A stretch of DNA of 64,000 nt from Rhizobium esperanzae. Its GTDB lineage: Bacteria; Pseudomonadota; Alphaproteobacteria; Rhizobiales; Rhizobiaceae. A program made the position numbers and the translations under genes. The DNA lies in NCBI RefSeq assembly GCF_002204185.1, contig NZ_MXPU01000005.1, positions 1-64,000 on the forward strand, given 5' to 3'. Of this stretch, positions 34,931 to 44,918 are shown piece by piece (the stretch's first letter is position 1; each line of letters begins with the position of its first letter). The notes under the pieces are model-generated. The model was not told the origin of the DNA. It ran no database searches and saw nothing but the letters and a program-made list of their open reading frames with translations.

Positions 34931-36171
34931 CCTTTAAAGCAACAACCTCTCTTTCCGACGCAAGGGCATTTCTCGGCGATGCGCCCGTAATGGCGAAAAG
35001 ACGTGTCGTCGAGGCGGGAAGTGTCCAGGAAACCAGGCAACTGCGCGTCGCCATCGTCCATTACTGGCTCGTCTCGATGCGCGGCGGCGAGAAGGTCGTC
35101 GAAGAATTGTGCCGCATGTTTCCGCAGGCCGACATCTTCACGCTTGTCTGCAACCGGGATCGCATCAGCGATCTTCTCAAGACGCGCAACATCCGCACGT
35201 CCTTTCTGCAGAAGATTCCCGGCGCGCAGAGGCATTACACCAAGATGCTGCCGCTGATGCCCTTCGCGCTCGAGCAATTTGATCTGCAGGACTACGATCT
35301 CGTGCTGTCGAGCGAATCCGGGCCTGCCAAGGGCATCATTACCCGCGCCGACGCTCTCCATGTCTGCTACTGCCATTCGCCGATGCGCTACATCTGGGAT
35401 CAGTTCCATGTGTATCGGCATGGTCTGCCCTGGGTGGGACGTGCCCTGATGTCGGTCACCGCGCCGATGCTGCGCGCCTGGGACGTGACGACGTCTTCCC
35501 GCGTCGACGTGTTCGTCGCCAATTCCGACTATGTCGCAAACCGCATTCGCCGCTTCTACGATCGGGACTCTATCGTCATCCATCCCCCGGTTGCCACCGA
35601 TGATTTTTCGGTCGGGAAGGGGAAGGGCGAATTCTATCTCTATGCCGGTCAGGTGACGGCCTATAAGCGGCCGGATATCGCGGTTCGCGCCTGTACCGAG
35701 GCAGGGCGTAAGCTCATCGTGATCGGAGAGGGAGAACAGTTGCCCTATCTGAAATCGATCGCCGGCCCGACCGTCCAATTCCTCGGCCACCAGCCGTTCG
35801 ATGTCCTGCGTGATCACCTCTCGCGATGCCGCGCCCTGCTGTTTCCGGGCACGGAGGATTTTGGCATCCTGCCGGTCGAAGCCATGGCATCAGGGCGGCC
35901 TGTCCTCGCTTTCGACGCCGGCGGCGCAAGGGAAACGGTATCTTCACCGCAGGTCGGTTTTCGCTTCGCTGAGCAAACCACCGAGGCCTTGCTGGAAACC
36001 ATGGCGGCGTTCGAAGAGGTGGAGGACGATATCGATCCGCAAGCCATCCGCGCGCATTCGCTGAAATTTTCCTCGGCGGTTTTCCGCAATCGGATGGCCG
36101 GGCTCATCGAGCAACAGCTCTCCACCCATGCCGACCGGTCCGTCGATGCCTTCAATAGACGACCGGTCTGA
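34927..36171 (+). CDS. glycosyltransferase family 4 (2)
   Basis: A 414-aa GT-B enzyme. Begins VAIVHYWLVSMRGGEKVVEE near residue 39; the C-terminal half holds LYAGQVTAYKRPDIAV and the E-x7-E signature (EDFGILPVE). Start assigned to TTG 34927, which overlaps the previous stop (TTGA) and has an ideal AAGGAG 7 nt upstream; ATG 34990 (MAKRRVV) lacks a ribosome site. Homologous to WbaZ-like mannosyltransferases in general fold; the sugar is unknown. Confidence 0.86.
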   Translation: MTFKATTSLSDARAFLGDAPVMAKRRVVEAGSVQETRQLRVAIVHYWLVSMRGGEKVVEELCRMFPQADIFTLVCNRDRISDLLKTRNIRTSFLQKIPGAQRHYTKMLPLMPFALEQFDLQDYDLVLSSESGPAKGIITRADALHVCYCHSPMRYIWDQFHVYRHGLPWVGRALMSVTAPMLRAWDVTTSSRVDVFVANSDYVANRIRRFYDRDSIVIHPPVATDDFSVGKGKGEFYLYAGQVTAYKRPDIAVRACTEAGRKLIVIGEGEQLPYLKSIAGPTVQFLGHQPFDVLRDHLSRCRALLFPGTEDFGILPVEAMASGRPVLAFDAGGARETVSSPQVGFRFAEQTTEALLETMAAFEEVEDDIDPQAIRAHSLKFSSAVFRNRMAGLIEQQLSTHADRSVDAFNRRPV

Positions 36172-36246
36172 GGGCAAGACTGGAGCTGCCTGTCTTGCTG
36201 CCGCGATCGAAACCGTCTCAATCTGCCGACGAGGAATAGACCGATC

Positions 36247-37728
36247 ATGTCAAGCCTATCTCAGAGGACGGCGACGGCGAGCATCTGGACGATCGGCGGA
36301 AAATTCCTCGCGCGACTGCTGGATTTCGTCAGTCTGCTTGTCCTGGCAAGATTGTTGAGTCCTGCGGATTTCGGATTGGTCGCCATTGCGACGTCGGTTC
36401 TGGTCATTATCGAATCGATCCTGGATTTGCCTTTGACGCAGGCCCTGATGCGTCAGCCGTCCCCCTCCGAGGAGATGTTTGCGACGGCTTTCACGTTGAG
36501 CCTGCTGAGAGGGTTGGCCATCAGCCTGCTGATGATGGTCATTTCCTGGCCGATGGCCGTGATCTACGACGATTCCCGACTTTTTGCGCTTGTCACCGTG
36601 CTTTCGATCGCGCCTTCCATGCGCAGCATGATCAGTCCTCGCATGGTCCTTTTCATGCAGCGTTTCGATTTCAAACGCGAGTTTGCGCTCGACCTCATGA
36701 CCAAAGGATCGACGCTGCTGTTCGCGGCAGGGGTGGCCACGGCAACGGGCAGCTATTGGGGGCTCGCGGTCGGGGCGGTCGCCGGCCCGACCGCGGCGAT
36801 GATCACCTCCTATGTCTTTGCGCCGATGCAGCCGAAGTTCAGCCTGTCGGAATGGAAGCGTTTCCAGGATATGATCAGCTGGAATACCGTATCGCAGGTG
36901 TTGAGCGCGATTAACTGGCAGCTCGACCGGCTGCTTTTGCCGCGTTTTGCCGGGCTGTCGACATTTGGCGCTTTCAGCGTCGCCGACAATATTGCCGGCA
37001 TTCCCTATCAGACCTTTGTCGGCCCGTTGCTGCGCCCGCTGATGGCGGCGTTCTCCACTGTCGAAGATCGTCGCAACCTGGTTGCCGCCTATTTGAAGGC
37101 AACGAGTGCAATCACCTTCGTCGCGGCGCCCATTCTTATTGCACTCGCCTTTCTGGCCGAGCCGACGGTGCGTATCCTCGTCGGCGAGAAATGGGTATCC
37201 GCAGTACCAATTCTGCAATGGCTGTGTCTGGTGAGCCTGCTCGGTCTTCCGACGAACATAGTGCCGGCATTGGCGATGGTCATGGACAAAACCCGTTCCC
37301 TCGCCTTGCGGATGTTCGCCGAATTCCTGGTCAGGGTCCCGGTCACCGTCCTCGGCATCGTCTATTTCCAGGTGGCGGGTGCACTCGGCGCGCGCGTTGT
37401 GGCGGTTCTCGTCGCTTATGCCGCGTCGCTCGTCATCACAAAGCGGTTGATCGGGGCGAGTTTTGCCGCGCAGCTGACTTCCTTTTGCAGGCCTCTGGCC
37501 GCGAGCCTGCCGATGATCGCTTTCCTGCTCTGGATGGGGCCCAAGCTCGCCGCCATGCCTGCCGGCTTCGGCCTGATAGTCGGCCTGACACTTTGCGGCG
37601 CGGCGGCGGCGACGATCTTTTGGGTCTTCGCGCTGTTGCTGTGGCAGATTCTCGGAAGGCCCGCCGGCGTCGAGACCATCGTCGTTCACCGGCTCATGCC
37701 GCGACGAAACGGAATTCTCACTTCATGA
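36247..37728 (+). CDS. Wzx-type polysaccharide flippase (ExoT-like)
   Basis: A 493-aa, about 14-helix MOP/PST-family exporter that flips undecaprenyl-linked repeat units across the inner membrane. The family opening (ASIWTIGGKFLARLLDFVS, then ARLLSPADFGLVAIA) and the mid-protein NWQLDRLLLPRFAG-LSTFGAFS are typical. It works with the Wzy-type protein at 25813. Shine-Dalgarno GAGGAA is 10 nt upstream; 75 bp separate it from the GT4 gene. Confidence 0.9.
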   Translation: MSSLSQRTATASIWTIGGKFLARLLDFVSLLVLARLLSPADFGLVAIATSVLVIIESILDLPLTQALMRQPSPSEEMFATAFTLSLLRGLAISLLMMVISWPMAVIYDDSRLFALVTVLSIAPSMRSMISPRMVLFMQRFDFKREFALDLMTKGSTLLFAAGVATATGSYWGLAVGAVAGPTAAMITSYVFAPMQPKFSLSEWKRFQDMISWNTVSQVLSAINWQLDRLLLPRFAGLSTFGAFSVADNIAGIPYQTFVGPLLRPLMAAFSTVEDRRNLVAAYLKATSAITFVAAPILIALAFLAEPTVRILVGEKWVSAVPILQWLCLVSLLGLPTNIVPALAMVMDKTRSLALRMFAEFLVRVPVTVLGIVYFQVAGALGARVVAVLVAYAASLVITKRLIGASFAAQLTSFCRPLAASLPMIAFLLWMGPKLAAMPAGFGLIVGLTLCGAAAATIFWVFALLLWQILGRPAGVETIVVHRLMPRRNGILTS

Positions 37729-37778
37729 GAAAGACCGGTGCAGTCCAACGATTATTTTGGCGGTTTCGGAGGAGCGCA

Positions 37779-38606
37779 ATGCGTTACGGCATATCTTCTA
37801 AGAGTTTGGGTCTGCTCGTTGTTCTCGGTCTGGGGGCATTGCCCGGCCAGCCTAGCGTCGCCCAGGAACCGATCAACATGAATGCCTATCAGCTGACGTT
37901 TGAGGAGAATTTCGACAGCCTCGATGTCTCGGCGTGGGGAGAGAGAAGCTCCCGCTGGATCGCTCATACGCCCTGGAACGGTGATTTCGGCGACGCCCGT
38001 TTCACGGATCCGGCGTCCGATTTTCCGTTTACGACCGATCAGGGAATCCTGAAGATCGAAGCGCGTAAGGGAGAGGATGGAACCTGGCGGTCGGGCCTGC
38101 TCTCGGCGGTCAACCCGAAAGGCGAAGGCTTCTCGCAGCAGTTCGGCTATTTCGAAGCGAGGATGAAGCTGCCGCCGGGCAAAGGGGTTTGGCCAGCCTT
38201 CTGGCTCATCGGGCTCGACCGGTCGAAATACACCGCCGAGATCGACGTGCTGGAATATTATGGACGCGCGCCCTACGAGTTCAGCATGGGCTTTCATATC
38301 TGGCGCCAGGCCCATGGCGGTGAGAATTCCAATGGCGGCTATTGGAAAACCGTCCAGGATGGAATTTTGAACAGCGAGTATCATACCTACGGCGTCGATA
38401 TCCAGGCCGACAAGACGACCTTCTATCTGGATCGCCAGTACCTGTGGAGCTTCGACACGCCGAAGGAGTTCCATATGCCGTTCTATCCGCTGGTGAACCT
38501 GGCGCTCGGCTCGGGCTGGCCGATCGACGAAACGCCAAATCCTTCCATCCTGCTCGTCGACTATATCCACGTTTACAAGCGCAAGCCGGCCGACGCGGCG
38601 AATTGA
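37779..38606 (+). CDS. secreted GH16 endo-beta-glycanase (ExoK-like)
   Basis: A 275-aa secreted glycoside hydrolase family 16 enzyme with a signal peptide (cleavage after PSVAQ, about residue 29) and the catalytic motif E-I-D-V-L-E (nucleophile and acid/base Glu) near residue 154. GH16 enzymes in rhizobial loci (ExoK, ExsH, Ply) trim nascent exopolysaccharide to set polymer length. ATG 37779 follows GGAGGAG; an ATG at 37724, overlapping the flippase stop, would give a poor signal peptide. It ends the plus arm. Confidence 0.9.
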   Translation: MRYGISSKSLGLLVVLGLGALPGQPSVAQEPINMNAYQLTFEENFDSLDVSAWGERSSRWIAHTPWNGDFGDARFTDPASDFPFTTDQGILKIEARKGEDGTWRSGLLSAVNPKGEGFSQQFGYFEARMKLPPGKGVWPAFWLIGLDRSKYTAEIDVLEYYGRAPYEFSMGFHIWRQAHGGENSNGGYWKTVQDGILNSEYHTYGVDIQADKTTFYLDRQYLWSFDTPKEFHMPFYPLVNLALGSGWPIDETPNPSILLVDYIHVYKRKPADAAN

Positions 38607-38626
38607 GCGAGCGACCGTTGATCGCT

Positions 38627-39702
<1,076 letters not shown>

Positions 39703-39706
<4 letters not shown>

Positions 39707-40632
39707 GACTGTGGCTCCTGACGAGAGGTCGGGTCGCTATAGCTGCGGGGAAGCGTGGAGATGGCGCGAGAGGCGACCTCGGTTCCGGCCCTCAGGCAAG
39801 ATATCAAAGGCTCATCCTTTGCCAGCGCTGCGAGAAAGGCGGCATTGAAGACATCGCCGGCGCCGATGGTATCGACTACCGCGACAATAGGCGCAGTCAC
39901 CGTAGCCAGTTGGCCGTCAGCCCCGATCGCGATTGCGCCATCGGGGCCGCGCTTGACGACGACGATCGCACCTTGCGGCATATGCGAGCTGATGTGCCGG
40001 GCGGCTTCGATCGGATCGGCGATGCCGGCAAGCGTCGTCGACTCGACCTCGTTGAGCAGCGCGATGCGGCTGCGAGATAGCCAGGCCCGTGTCGCAGCGC
40101 AATTCTGCTCGGTCCAGCCGTCGAGCGGCCAGCGGGTATCGAGGGCGACGGCGATGTCGTGGCTCTCGGCCCAGTCGAAGAAGGCGTCATATTGGCGGGT
40201 CAGATCGTCGGTCAGGAAGCCGCCGCAGAGAAGCGCACAGCCGCCGCGCAGCTTTTCGCCGTCGATGACGGCGAAAACATCGGCGAGGCTGAAGCGCGGC
40301 AGATGGCCCCGCGTCGTGAAGAAGGTGCGCTCGCCGTCAGGATGGGTGATGCCGACGGAGAGGGTCGTTTGTTCGGGGCGCACCGGCCACTTCGCGGAAC
40401 GGTGGCCGAAGGCTTCCGCCAGCCAGCGGCCGAACTGGTCGCTGCCGATATTGGCGGCGATCTCGAATTCGACCCCGAGCGCCTGCCAGGCGAGTGCGCT
40501 GTTGCCGGCCGATCCCCCGACCCTGAGCTCGTCGTGATCGACGATGATTTCCGTCCCGGCCTTCGGCCAGGGGGCGGCCGGTCCGAGGATCAGGTCGACA
40601 TTGACGTTGCCGATGACTGCAAGCGGCCGCAT
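39703..40632 (-). CDS. PfkB-family carbohydrate kinase
   Basis: A 309-aa ribokinase-fold kinase. N-terminal GNVNVDLILG, the substrate-binding GGSAGNSALAWQ, and the PfkB signature DTIGAGDVFNAAFL, whose Asp is the catalytic base (about residue 256). Together with the SIS-domain gene immediately upstream it recalls FrlD (fructoselysine kinase), but fructokinase or other ketose kinases are equally compatible with sequence alone. Co-translated with the ABC ATPase. Confidence 0.88.
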
Positions 40633-41652
40633 TCATTCGCTCCGGGTAATCTTGGTGGATCGAACCGGCGTTCCGGCATTCTCGACGCGGGTGTCGGCAA
40701 AGCCGATCATCAGCCGCTGGGCAACCGGCAGCATGGCGAAGATCGCGGCAAGGCCTGTCGCCGGGGCAAAGCGGATTGTGGCGCCGGCCACCGGAGCTTC
40801 GGTCGATGCGTCAAAGAGGATGACGGGAGCGCCGGTCTCGACAGCAGACATCGCCATTGCTGTAACCAGGCCGGCGGTTTCATCCTGGCCGCGGAACAGC
40901 ACGACGCCGATTTCCGGGCCGAGCATCTCCATCGGACCGTGGCGGAGCTGACCGCCTTCGAGCGAGAAGCAGGGGCGGCGCGACAATTCGGTCAATCCCA
41001 GGGCCAAGGCCTCGGCAACGCCCTGCAGACGGCGGCCCGAGGTGACGACGGTCGCAACATTTTCAAGTGCGGCGAGGGCGGCGGCGATGTCGTGGTCTTC
41101 AGGCGCTTCAAGGACAGAAAGCGCGGCTGCGGGATCTTCGCCGAGCGCGGCAAGGATTGCCAGATGCAGAGCAAAAGTCACCGTCAGACTGCGGGTGGCT
41201 GCGAAGGCAAGCTCGGAGCCGCCGCTGCCAACGAGCGATGGGGCGGTTCTTGCCAGGAAGGCGCCGGCTTCAAGCGTCAGGCCGAAAGTGTCCTCGGTGC
41301 CGCCGGTCTCGTTGAACCAACGCACGACCTCGGCACTTTCGCCCGACTGGGAGGTGACGAAGATCGTCCTGCCGGCGATCGGCAGCGGCTGGCCGAGCTG
41401 CTCGGAGAGCGGCAGGGCGATGGCGTCGATGCCGAGCGCGCGATAGAGCGGCTCGACGGCGCGGTTGACGGCATGTGAGCCGCCCATGCCGATCAGGAGC
41501 AGCCGCCCGGTCTTCTCAAGCGAGGCGGCGGCTCTTGCCGCCATCGGCCCGGCCGATTGATAAGAGGTGATTGCATCGGCGTGCTGGCGGGCCATTTCGC
41601 GATCGATCGCCTCAAGCCCGGCGGGTCGAATTCTTTCTGTTGTCATGTTCAT
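40633..41652 (-). CDS. SIS-domain sugar isomerase/deglycase (FrlB/AgaS-like)
   Basis: A 339-aa protein with two SIS folds: LLIGMGGSHAVNRAVE (about residue 51), SQSGESAEV (phosphosugar-binding serines) and the GlmS-like RHGPMEML block (about residue 238). Such proteins isomerise or deglycate amino-sugar phosphates. There is no glutamine amidotransferase domain, so it is not GlmS. Its company (PfkB kinase plus sugar ABC transporter) matches frl operons that degrade fructosamines. The ATG overlaps the permease stop by 4 bp. Confidence 0.82.
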   Translation of the reverse strand: MNMTTERIRPAGLEAIDREMARQHADAITSYQSAGPMAARAAASLEKTGRLLLIGMGGSHAVNRAVEPLYRALGIDAIALPLSEQLGQPLPIAGRTIFVTSQSGESAEVVRWFNETGGTEDTFGLTLEAGAFLARTAPSLVGSGGSELAFAATRSLTVTFALHLAILAALGEDPAAALSVLEAPEDHDIAAALAALENVATVVTSGRRLQGVAEALALGLTELSRRPCFSLEGGQLRHGPMEMLGPEIGVVLFRGQDETAGLVTAMAMSAVETGAPVILFDASTEAPVAGATIRFAPATGLAAIFAMLPVAQRLMIGFADTRVENAGTPVRSTKITRSE

Positions 41653-42494
41653 CCCTTGACGCCGCCGCTGGTGAGCCCCGAGATCAGGGCGCGTTGCATG
41701 ACGAGACCGATCAGTACCGGGGGCAGGGCGGCGAGCACGCCTGCCGTGGCGATCAGTCCGTAATCGGAAACGCGGCCGCCGGCGAGATCGGCGATGGCGA
41801 CGGTCAGCGTCTTGGCGCGCTGGTCCGAAGTGAAGAGCAGCGCATAGAAAAATTCATCCCAGGCCAGCAGGAAGGCGAAGAGGCTCGAGGTCGCCACCAC
41901 CGGGGCGGCAAGCGGCAGCGTGATGATCTTCAGCGTCTGAAACAGGCCGGCACCGTCGATCATCGCCGCCGATTCGATCTCGCGCGGGATGGAATCGAAG
42001 CCTGATTTCATCAGCCAGGTGGTGAAGGGCGCGAGGATCGTGAGATAGACAAGGGCGAGCCCGAAGACGTTGTTCAGCATCCCGAGATGGGAGAGGCCCA
42101 TATAGAGCGGCACGGCGAGCGCCACCGGTGGCAGCATATAGGTCGCGATCACCATCGACAGCGACCAGCCGACGGAAGGTGTGCGCGACACTGCCCAACC
42201 GGCGGGAATTGCGAGCGCGATGGCGGCGATCGTCGCCATGCCGGCCACCTCGATGCTGTTGCGCAATGACGAGGTGAAAGCCGCGCCGGCGCTGTTTTCG
42301 AGCGTCGACAGCAGCACCTGGTATCGCGAGAAATCAATGGCTTGCGGCCACCAGCGCAGCGGCTTTGCGGCGAGATCGGCCGCCGGCGCGATGCTCATGA
42401 TGAAAAGCCACAGGATCGGCGCCAGGATGACGGCGGCAAGCAGCAGCGCCGAGAGGTGAATGAAAGCGGAAAAGAGCGGGCTCCGGCGTTCCAT
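41649..42494 (-). CDS. sugar ABC transporter permease (MalG type)
   Basis: A 281-aa, six-helix permease. The cytosolic coupling (EAA) loop reads ESAAMIDGAGLFQTLKIITL (about residue 175). It pairs with the MalF-type permease directly upstream; start and stop overlap by 1 bp (cat/tca at 42494). C-terminus QRALISGLTSGGVKG is the usual MalG-class ending. Confidence 0.92.
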   Translation of the reverse strand: MERRSPLFSAFIHLSALLLAAVILAPILWLFIMSIAPAADLAAKPLRWWPQAIDFSRYQVLLSTLENSAGAAFTSSLRNSIEVAGMATIAAIALAIPAGWAVSRTPSVGWSLSMVIATYMLPPVALAVPLYMGLSHLGMLNNVFGLALVYLTILAPFTTWLMKSGFDSIPREIESAAMIDGAGLFQTLKIITLPLAAPVVATSSLFAFLLAWDEFFYALLFTSDQRAKTLTVAIADLAGGRVSDYGLIATAGVLAALPPVLIGLVMQRALISGLTSGGVKG

Positions 42495-43378
42495 CAGACG
42501 GCACTCCCGGCGGTCTTGCGCACAAGAGCCGCGTAGCCTGCGGCGAGCAGCGTCACCAGCAGCGTGACGATCAAGGCGAGCGATGCGCCCGAGCCTGCCC
42601 GCTGGAACGAGAAGGCTTCCTGATAGACGAGGATCGACAGCGTTCGGGTGCTGTTGGCCGGACCGCCGCGGGTCATCACCCAGATAATGTCGAACACCTT
42701 GAAGGCTTCGATCGTGCGCAGCACGAGCGCCACCATCAGCGGGCCGGCGAGATAGGGCAGGATGACGAAGCGGAAGCGGGCGAAGGGGCCGGCGCCGTCG
42801 ACGAGCGAGGCGGCGGTGATGTCGCGCGGCACGGCCTGGAGCGCGGCAAGCGCGATCAATGCCACCAGCGGGAAGTTCTTCCAGCAGTCGGCGACGATGA
42901 GGGCAGCCAGCGCCGTGCCCGGCTCGCCGAGCCAGGAGCGATAGGCATCGAGCAGACCAAGCTGCGTCAGGGCGGCGTTGAGTGCACCGTATTCCGGATT
43001 GTAGATCAGCCGCCAGAGCGTGGCGTTGACGACGGTCGGCAGCGCCCAGGGCAGAATCATCAAGGCACGCAGCGCGGTGCGGCCGCGGAATTGCTGGTTC
43101 AGCAGGAGGGCGGCCAGCACGCCGATCACCATTTCAGCGGCCACAGAGACGATTGCGAACCACGCGGTGGTAACGAGCGTGCGCTGGAAATTAGAGCCGG
43201 AGAGCATCTTGGCGTAATTGTCGATGCCGACGAAATTGCCCGCGGTGCCGACGAGCTTGGCATCGGTGAAGGAGAGGCCGACGGTATCGACCAGCGGCCA
43301 GCCGATGACCGAGATCATGACCACGAGAAGCGGCAACATCAACAGCCACGCGCGCGTTGTCAGCCATGTGCCCGACAT
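42494..43378 (-). CDS. sugar ABC transporter permease (MalF type)
   Basis: A 294-aa, six-helix permease with N-terminal LLMLPLLVVMISVIGWPLVD and coupling loop AASLVDGAGPFARFRFVILP (about residue 188). 77 bp separate it from the upstream binding-protein gene, the only real gap in the operon, which often allows higher expression of the binding protein. Confidence 0.92.
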   Translation of the reverse strand: MSGTWLTTRAWLLMLPLLVVMISVIGWPLVDTVGLSFTDAKLVGTAGNFVGIDNYAKMLSGSNFQRTLVTTAWFAIVSVAAEMVIGVLAALLLNQQFRGRTALRALMILPWALPTVVNATLWRLIYNPEYGALNAALTQLGLLDAYRSWLGEPGTALAALIVADCWKNFPLVALIALAALQAVPRDITAASLVDGAGPFARFRFVILPYLAGPLMVALVLRTIEAFKVFDIIWVMTRGGPANSTRTLSILVYQEAFSFQRAGSGASLALIVTLLVTLLAAGYAALVRKTAGSAV

Positions 43379-43455
43379 CGAGGCGACCCTTTTTCATTCT
43401 TAGATTATTGGAATCGAGCCGGGCGACGACAGCGCCGCCCAGGTTCATGCCGGGC

Positions 43456-44694
43456 TTAGAGGCCGCTGTTTTCGGCGGCCGACTTCAGTGCGTCCTCAGG
43501 CGTCGACTGGCCGAGCAGCGATTCCTGGATCGCCTGCTGCAGCGCCGTCGAAAGTTCCTGATATTTCGGCGTCGTCGGGCGCGGATACATGGCGGCAAGG
43601 CCGACCTTCGCGGCCGAGATCAGCTCTTCCTGGCCCTTGGTAACGGCCGGGTCCGCGTAGGAGGAGGCCCAGATCGGCAGGCTGAGCTTGGCGTAAGCGT
43701 TCTGTGTCGCCTGCGAGGTCATGAAGGTGATGTATTTCCAGGCCTCGTCGGGATGCTGGCTGGCGGAGGTGATGCCGAGGCCCATCGAGCCGTTGACGGC
43801 CGAAGCCTCGCTCTTGCCGGCTACCCCCGGGGCCGGCACGACGCCGACCTTGCCCGCGACCTTGCTGTCCTTCGGGTCGTTGGCCATGTTGTACATGTAG
43901 GTCCAGTTGAGGGCGAAGGCGGCATCGCCATTTTCGAAGACCTTGCGGACGTCCTCTTCCAGGAACTCCTTGGAGTTCGGGTTGGTCAGGCCTGACGTAT
44001 AGCTGGCCACCATATATTTCAGGGCGTCAAGGCCACCACCGCTCTGGAAGGCAGGTTTGCCGTCCTTCAGGAAATCTCCGCCATAGGCGCTGACGAGCGT
44101 GGTGTAGTCGCAGATGGCGGCTTCGGCCTGCGACCAGCTCCAAGCGATCGGCGTGGCAAGCAGGCCCTTGTCCTTGATCATCTTTGCCTGTTCGGCCAGC
44201 TCGTCCCAGGTCTTCGGCGGGGCCTTGATGCCGGCCTTCTCCAGGATCTCCTTATTGTAGAACAGATATTTGGTGTCGAGGATCCACGGCATGCCGTAAT
44301 ATTTGCCGTCATACCGCACAGTGGTCCAGGCGCCCGGCAATACGCCCTTCTTCATCTCGTCGGTGATGCGCGAGGAGACGTCGACCAGCACCTTGTTGGT
44401 GGCGTATTCGGCCGGCCAGATGACATCGAAGAGGACGACGTCATATCCGCCGCCGGAACCCTGCGCCAGCACCGTCTTGTCGTGCAGGCCTTCATAGGGG
44501 ACGAATTCGAGATTGACCTTGATATCGGGGTTCGCCTTGACGAAGGCATCGGTCATGGCGCGCACATCGGCCTCGCTGTAAGCGGCCTGCGCCATGAAAA
44601 GCGCGTTCAGCGTCGTTTCGGCGAAAGCATGCGGTGCAAGAGATGCGCCGATCAAGGCCGCACCCAGAAGCGTCTTGGTAAGGGATTTCAGCAT
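43456..44694 (-). CDS. sugar ABC transporter substrate-binding protein
   Basis: A 412-aa periplasmic binding protein of family 1 (MalE/UgpB class). Signal peptide ends APHAFA (about residue 25). Typical motifs: YDVVLFDVIWPAEYA near residue 85 and GKYYGMPWILDTKYLFYNK. First gene of the minus-strand operon; its promoter region is shared with the divergent ROK regulator and carries a palindrome at 44856-44876. Ligand unknown; gene context suggests an amino-sugar or fructosamine. Confidence 0.92.
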   Translation of the reverse strand: MLKSLTKTLLGAALIGASLAPHAFAETTLNALFMAQAAYSEADVRAMTDAFVKANPDIKVNLEFVPYEGLHDKTVLAQGSGGGYDVVLFDVIWPAEYATNKVLVDVSSRITDEMKKGVLPGAWTTVRYDGKYYGMPWILDTKYLFYNKEILEKAGIKAPPKTWDELAEQAKMIKDKGLLATPIAWSWSQAEAAICDYTTLVSAYGGDFLKDGKPAFQSGGGLDALKYMVASYTSGLTNPNSKEFLEEDVRKVFENGDAAFALNWTYMYNMANDPKDSKVAGKVGVVPAPGVAGKSEASAVNGSMGLGITSASQHPDEAWKYITFMTSQATQNAYAKLSLPIWASSYADPAVTKGQEELISAAKVGLAAMYPRPTTPKYQELSTALQQAIQESLLGQSTPEDALKSAAENSGL

Positions 44695-44855
44695 TGCAGC
44701 CTCCAGTTTTTGACATTTACGCGTGGCCGAGAGCGGATTTTCGCCGTCGGTTTTCGAGACGGCACACTTGAAAAACGTGCCGGTTCGTCATCTCGGAGCG
44801 TCGTTGGAGGCCCTGTGCGGCTTCCTGCGTTCCCTGGAACTCTTCAGTCCCTTAT

Positions 44856-44876
44856 TAAGTCAATTATCTTGACTTA
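44856..44876. promoter_or_regulatory. palindromic operator candidate for the ROK regulator
   Basis: TAAGTCAA and TTGACTTA form a perfect 8-bp inverted repeat around TTATC. It lies 42 bp before the ROK ATG and about 160 bp before the divergent binding-protein gene, where a repressor could control both directions. TTGACT within it could also serve as a -35 box for the regulator gene. Confidence 0.55.
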
Positions 44877-44918
44877 TTACTTCTTCAACATTCTACTGGA
44901 GTCAAGAGGCAATTGCAC

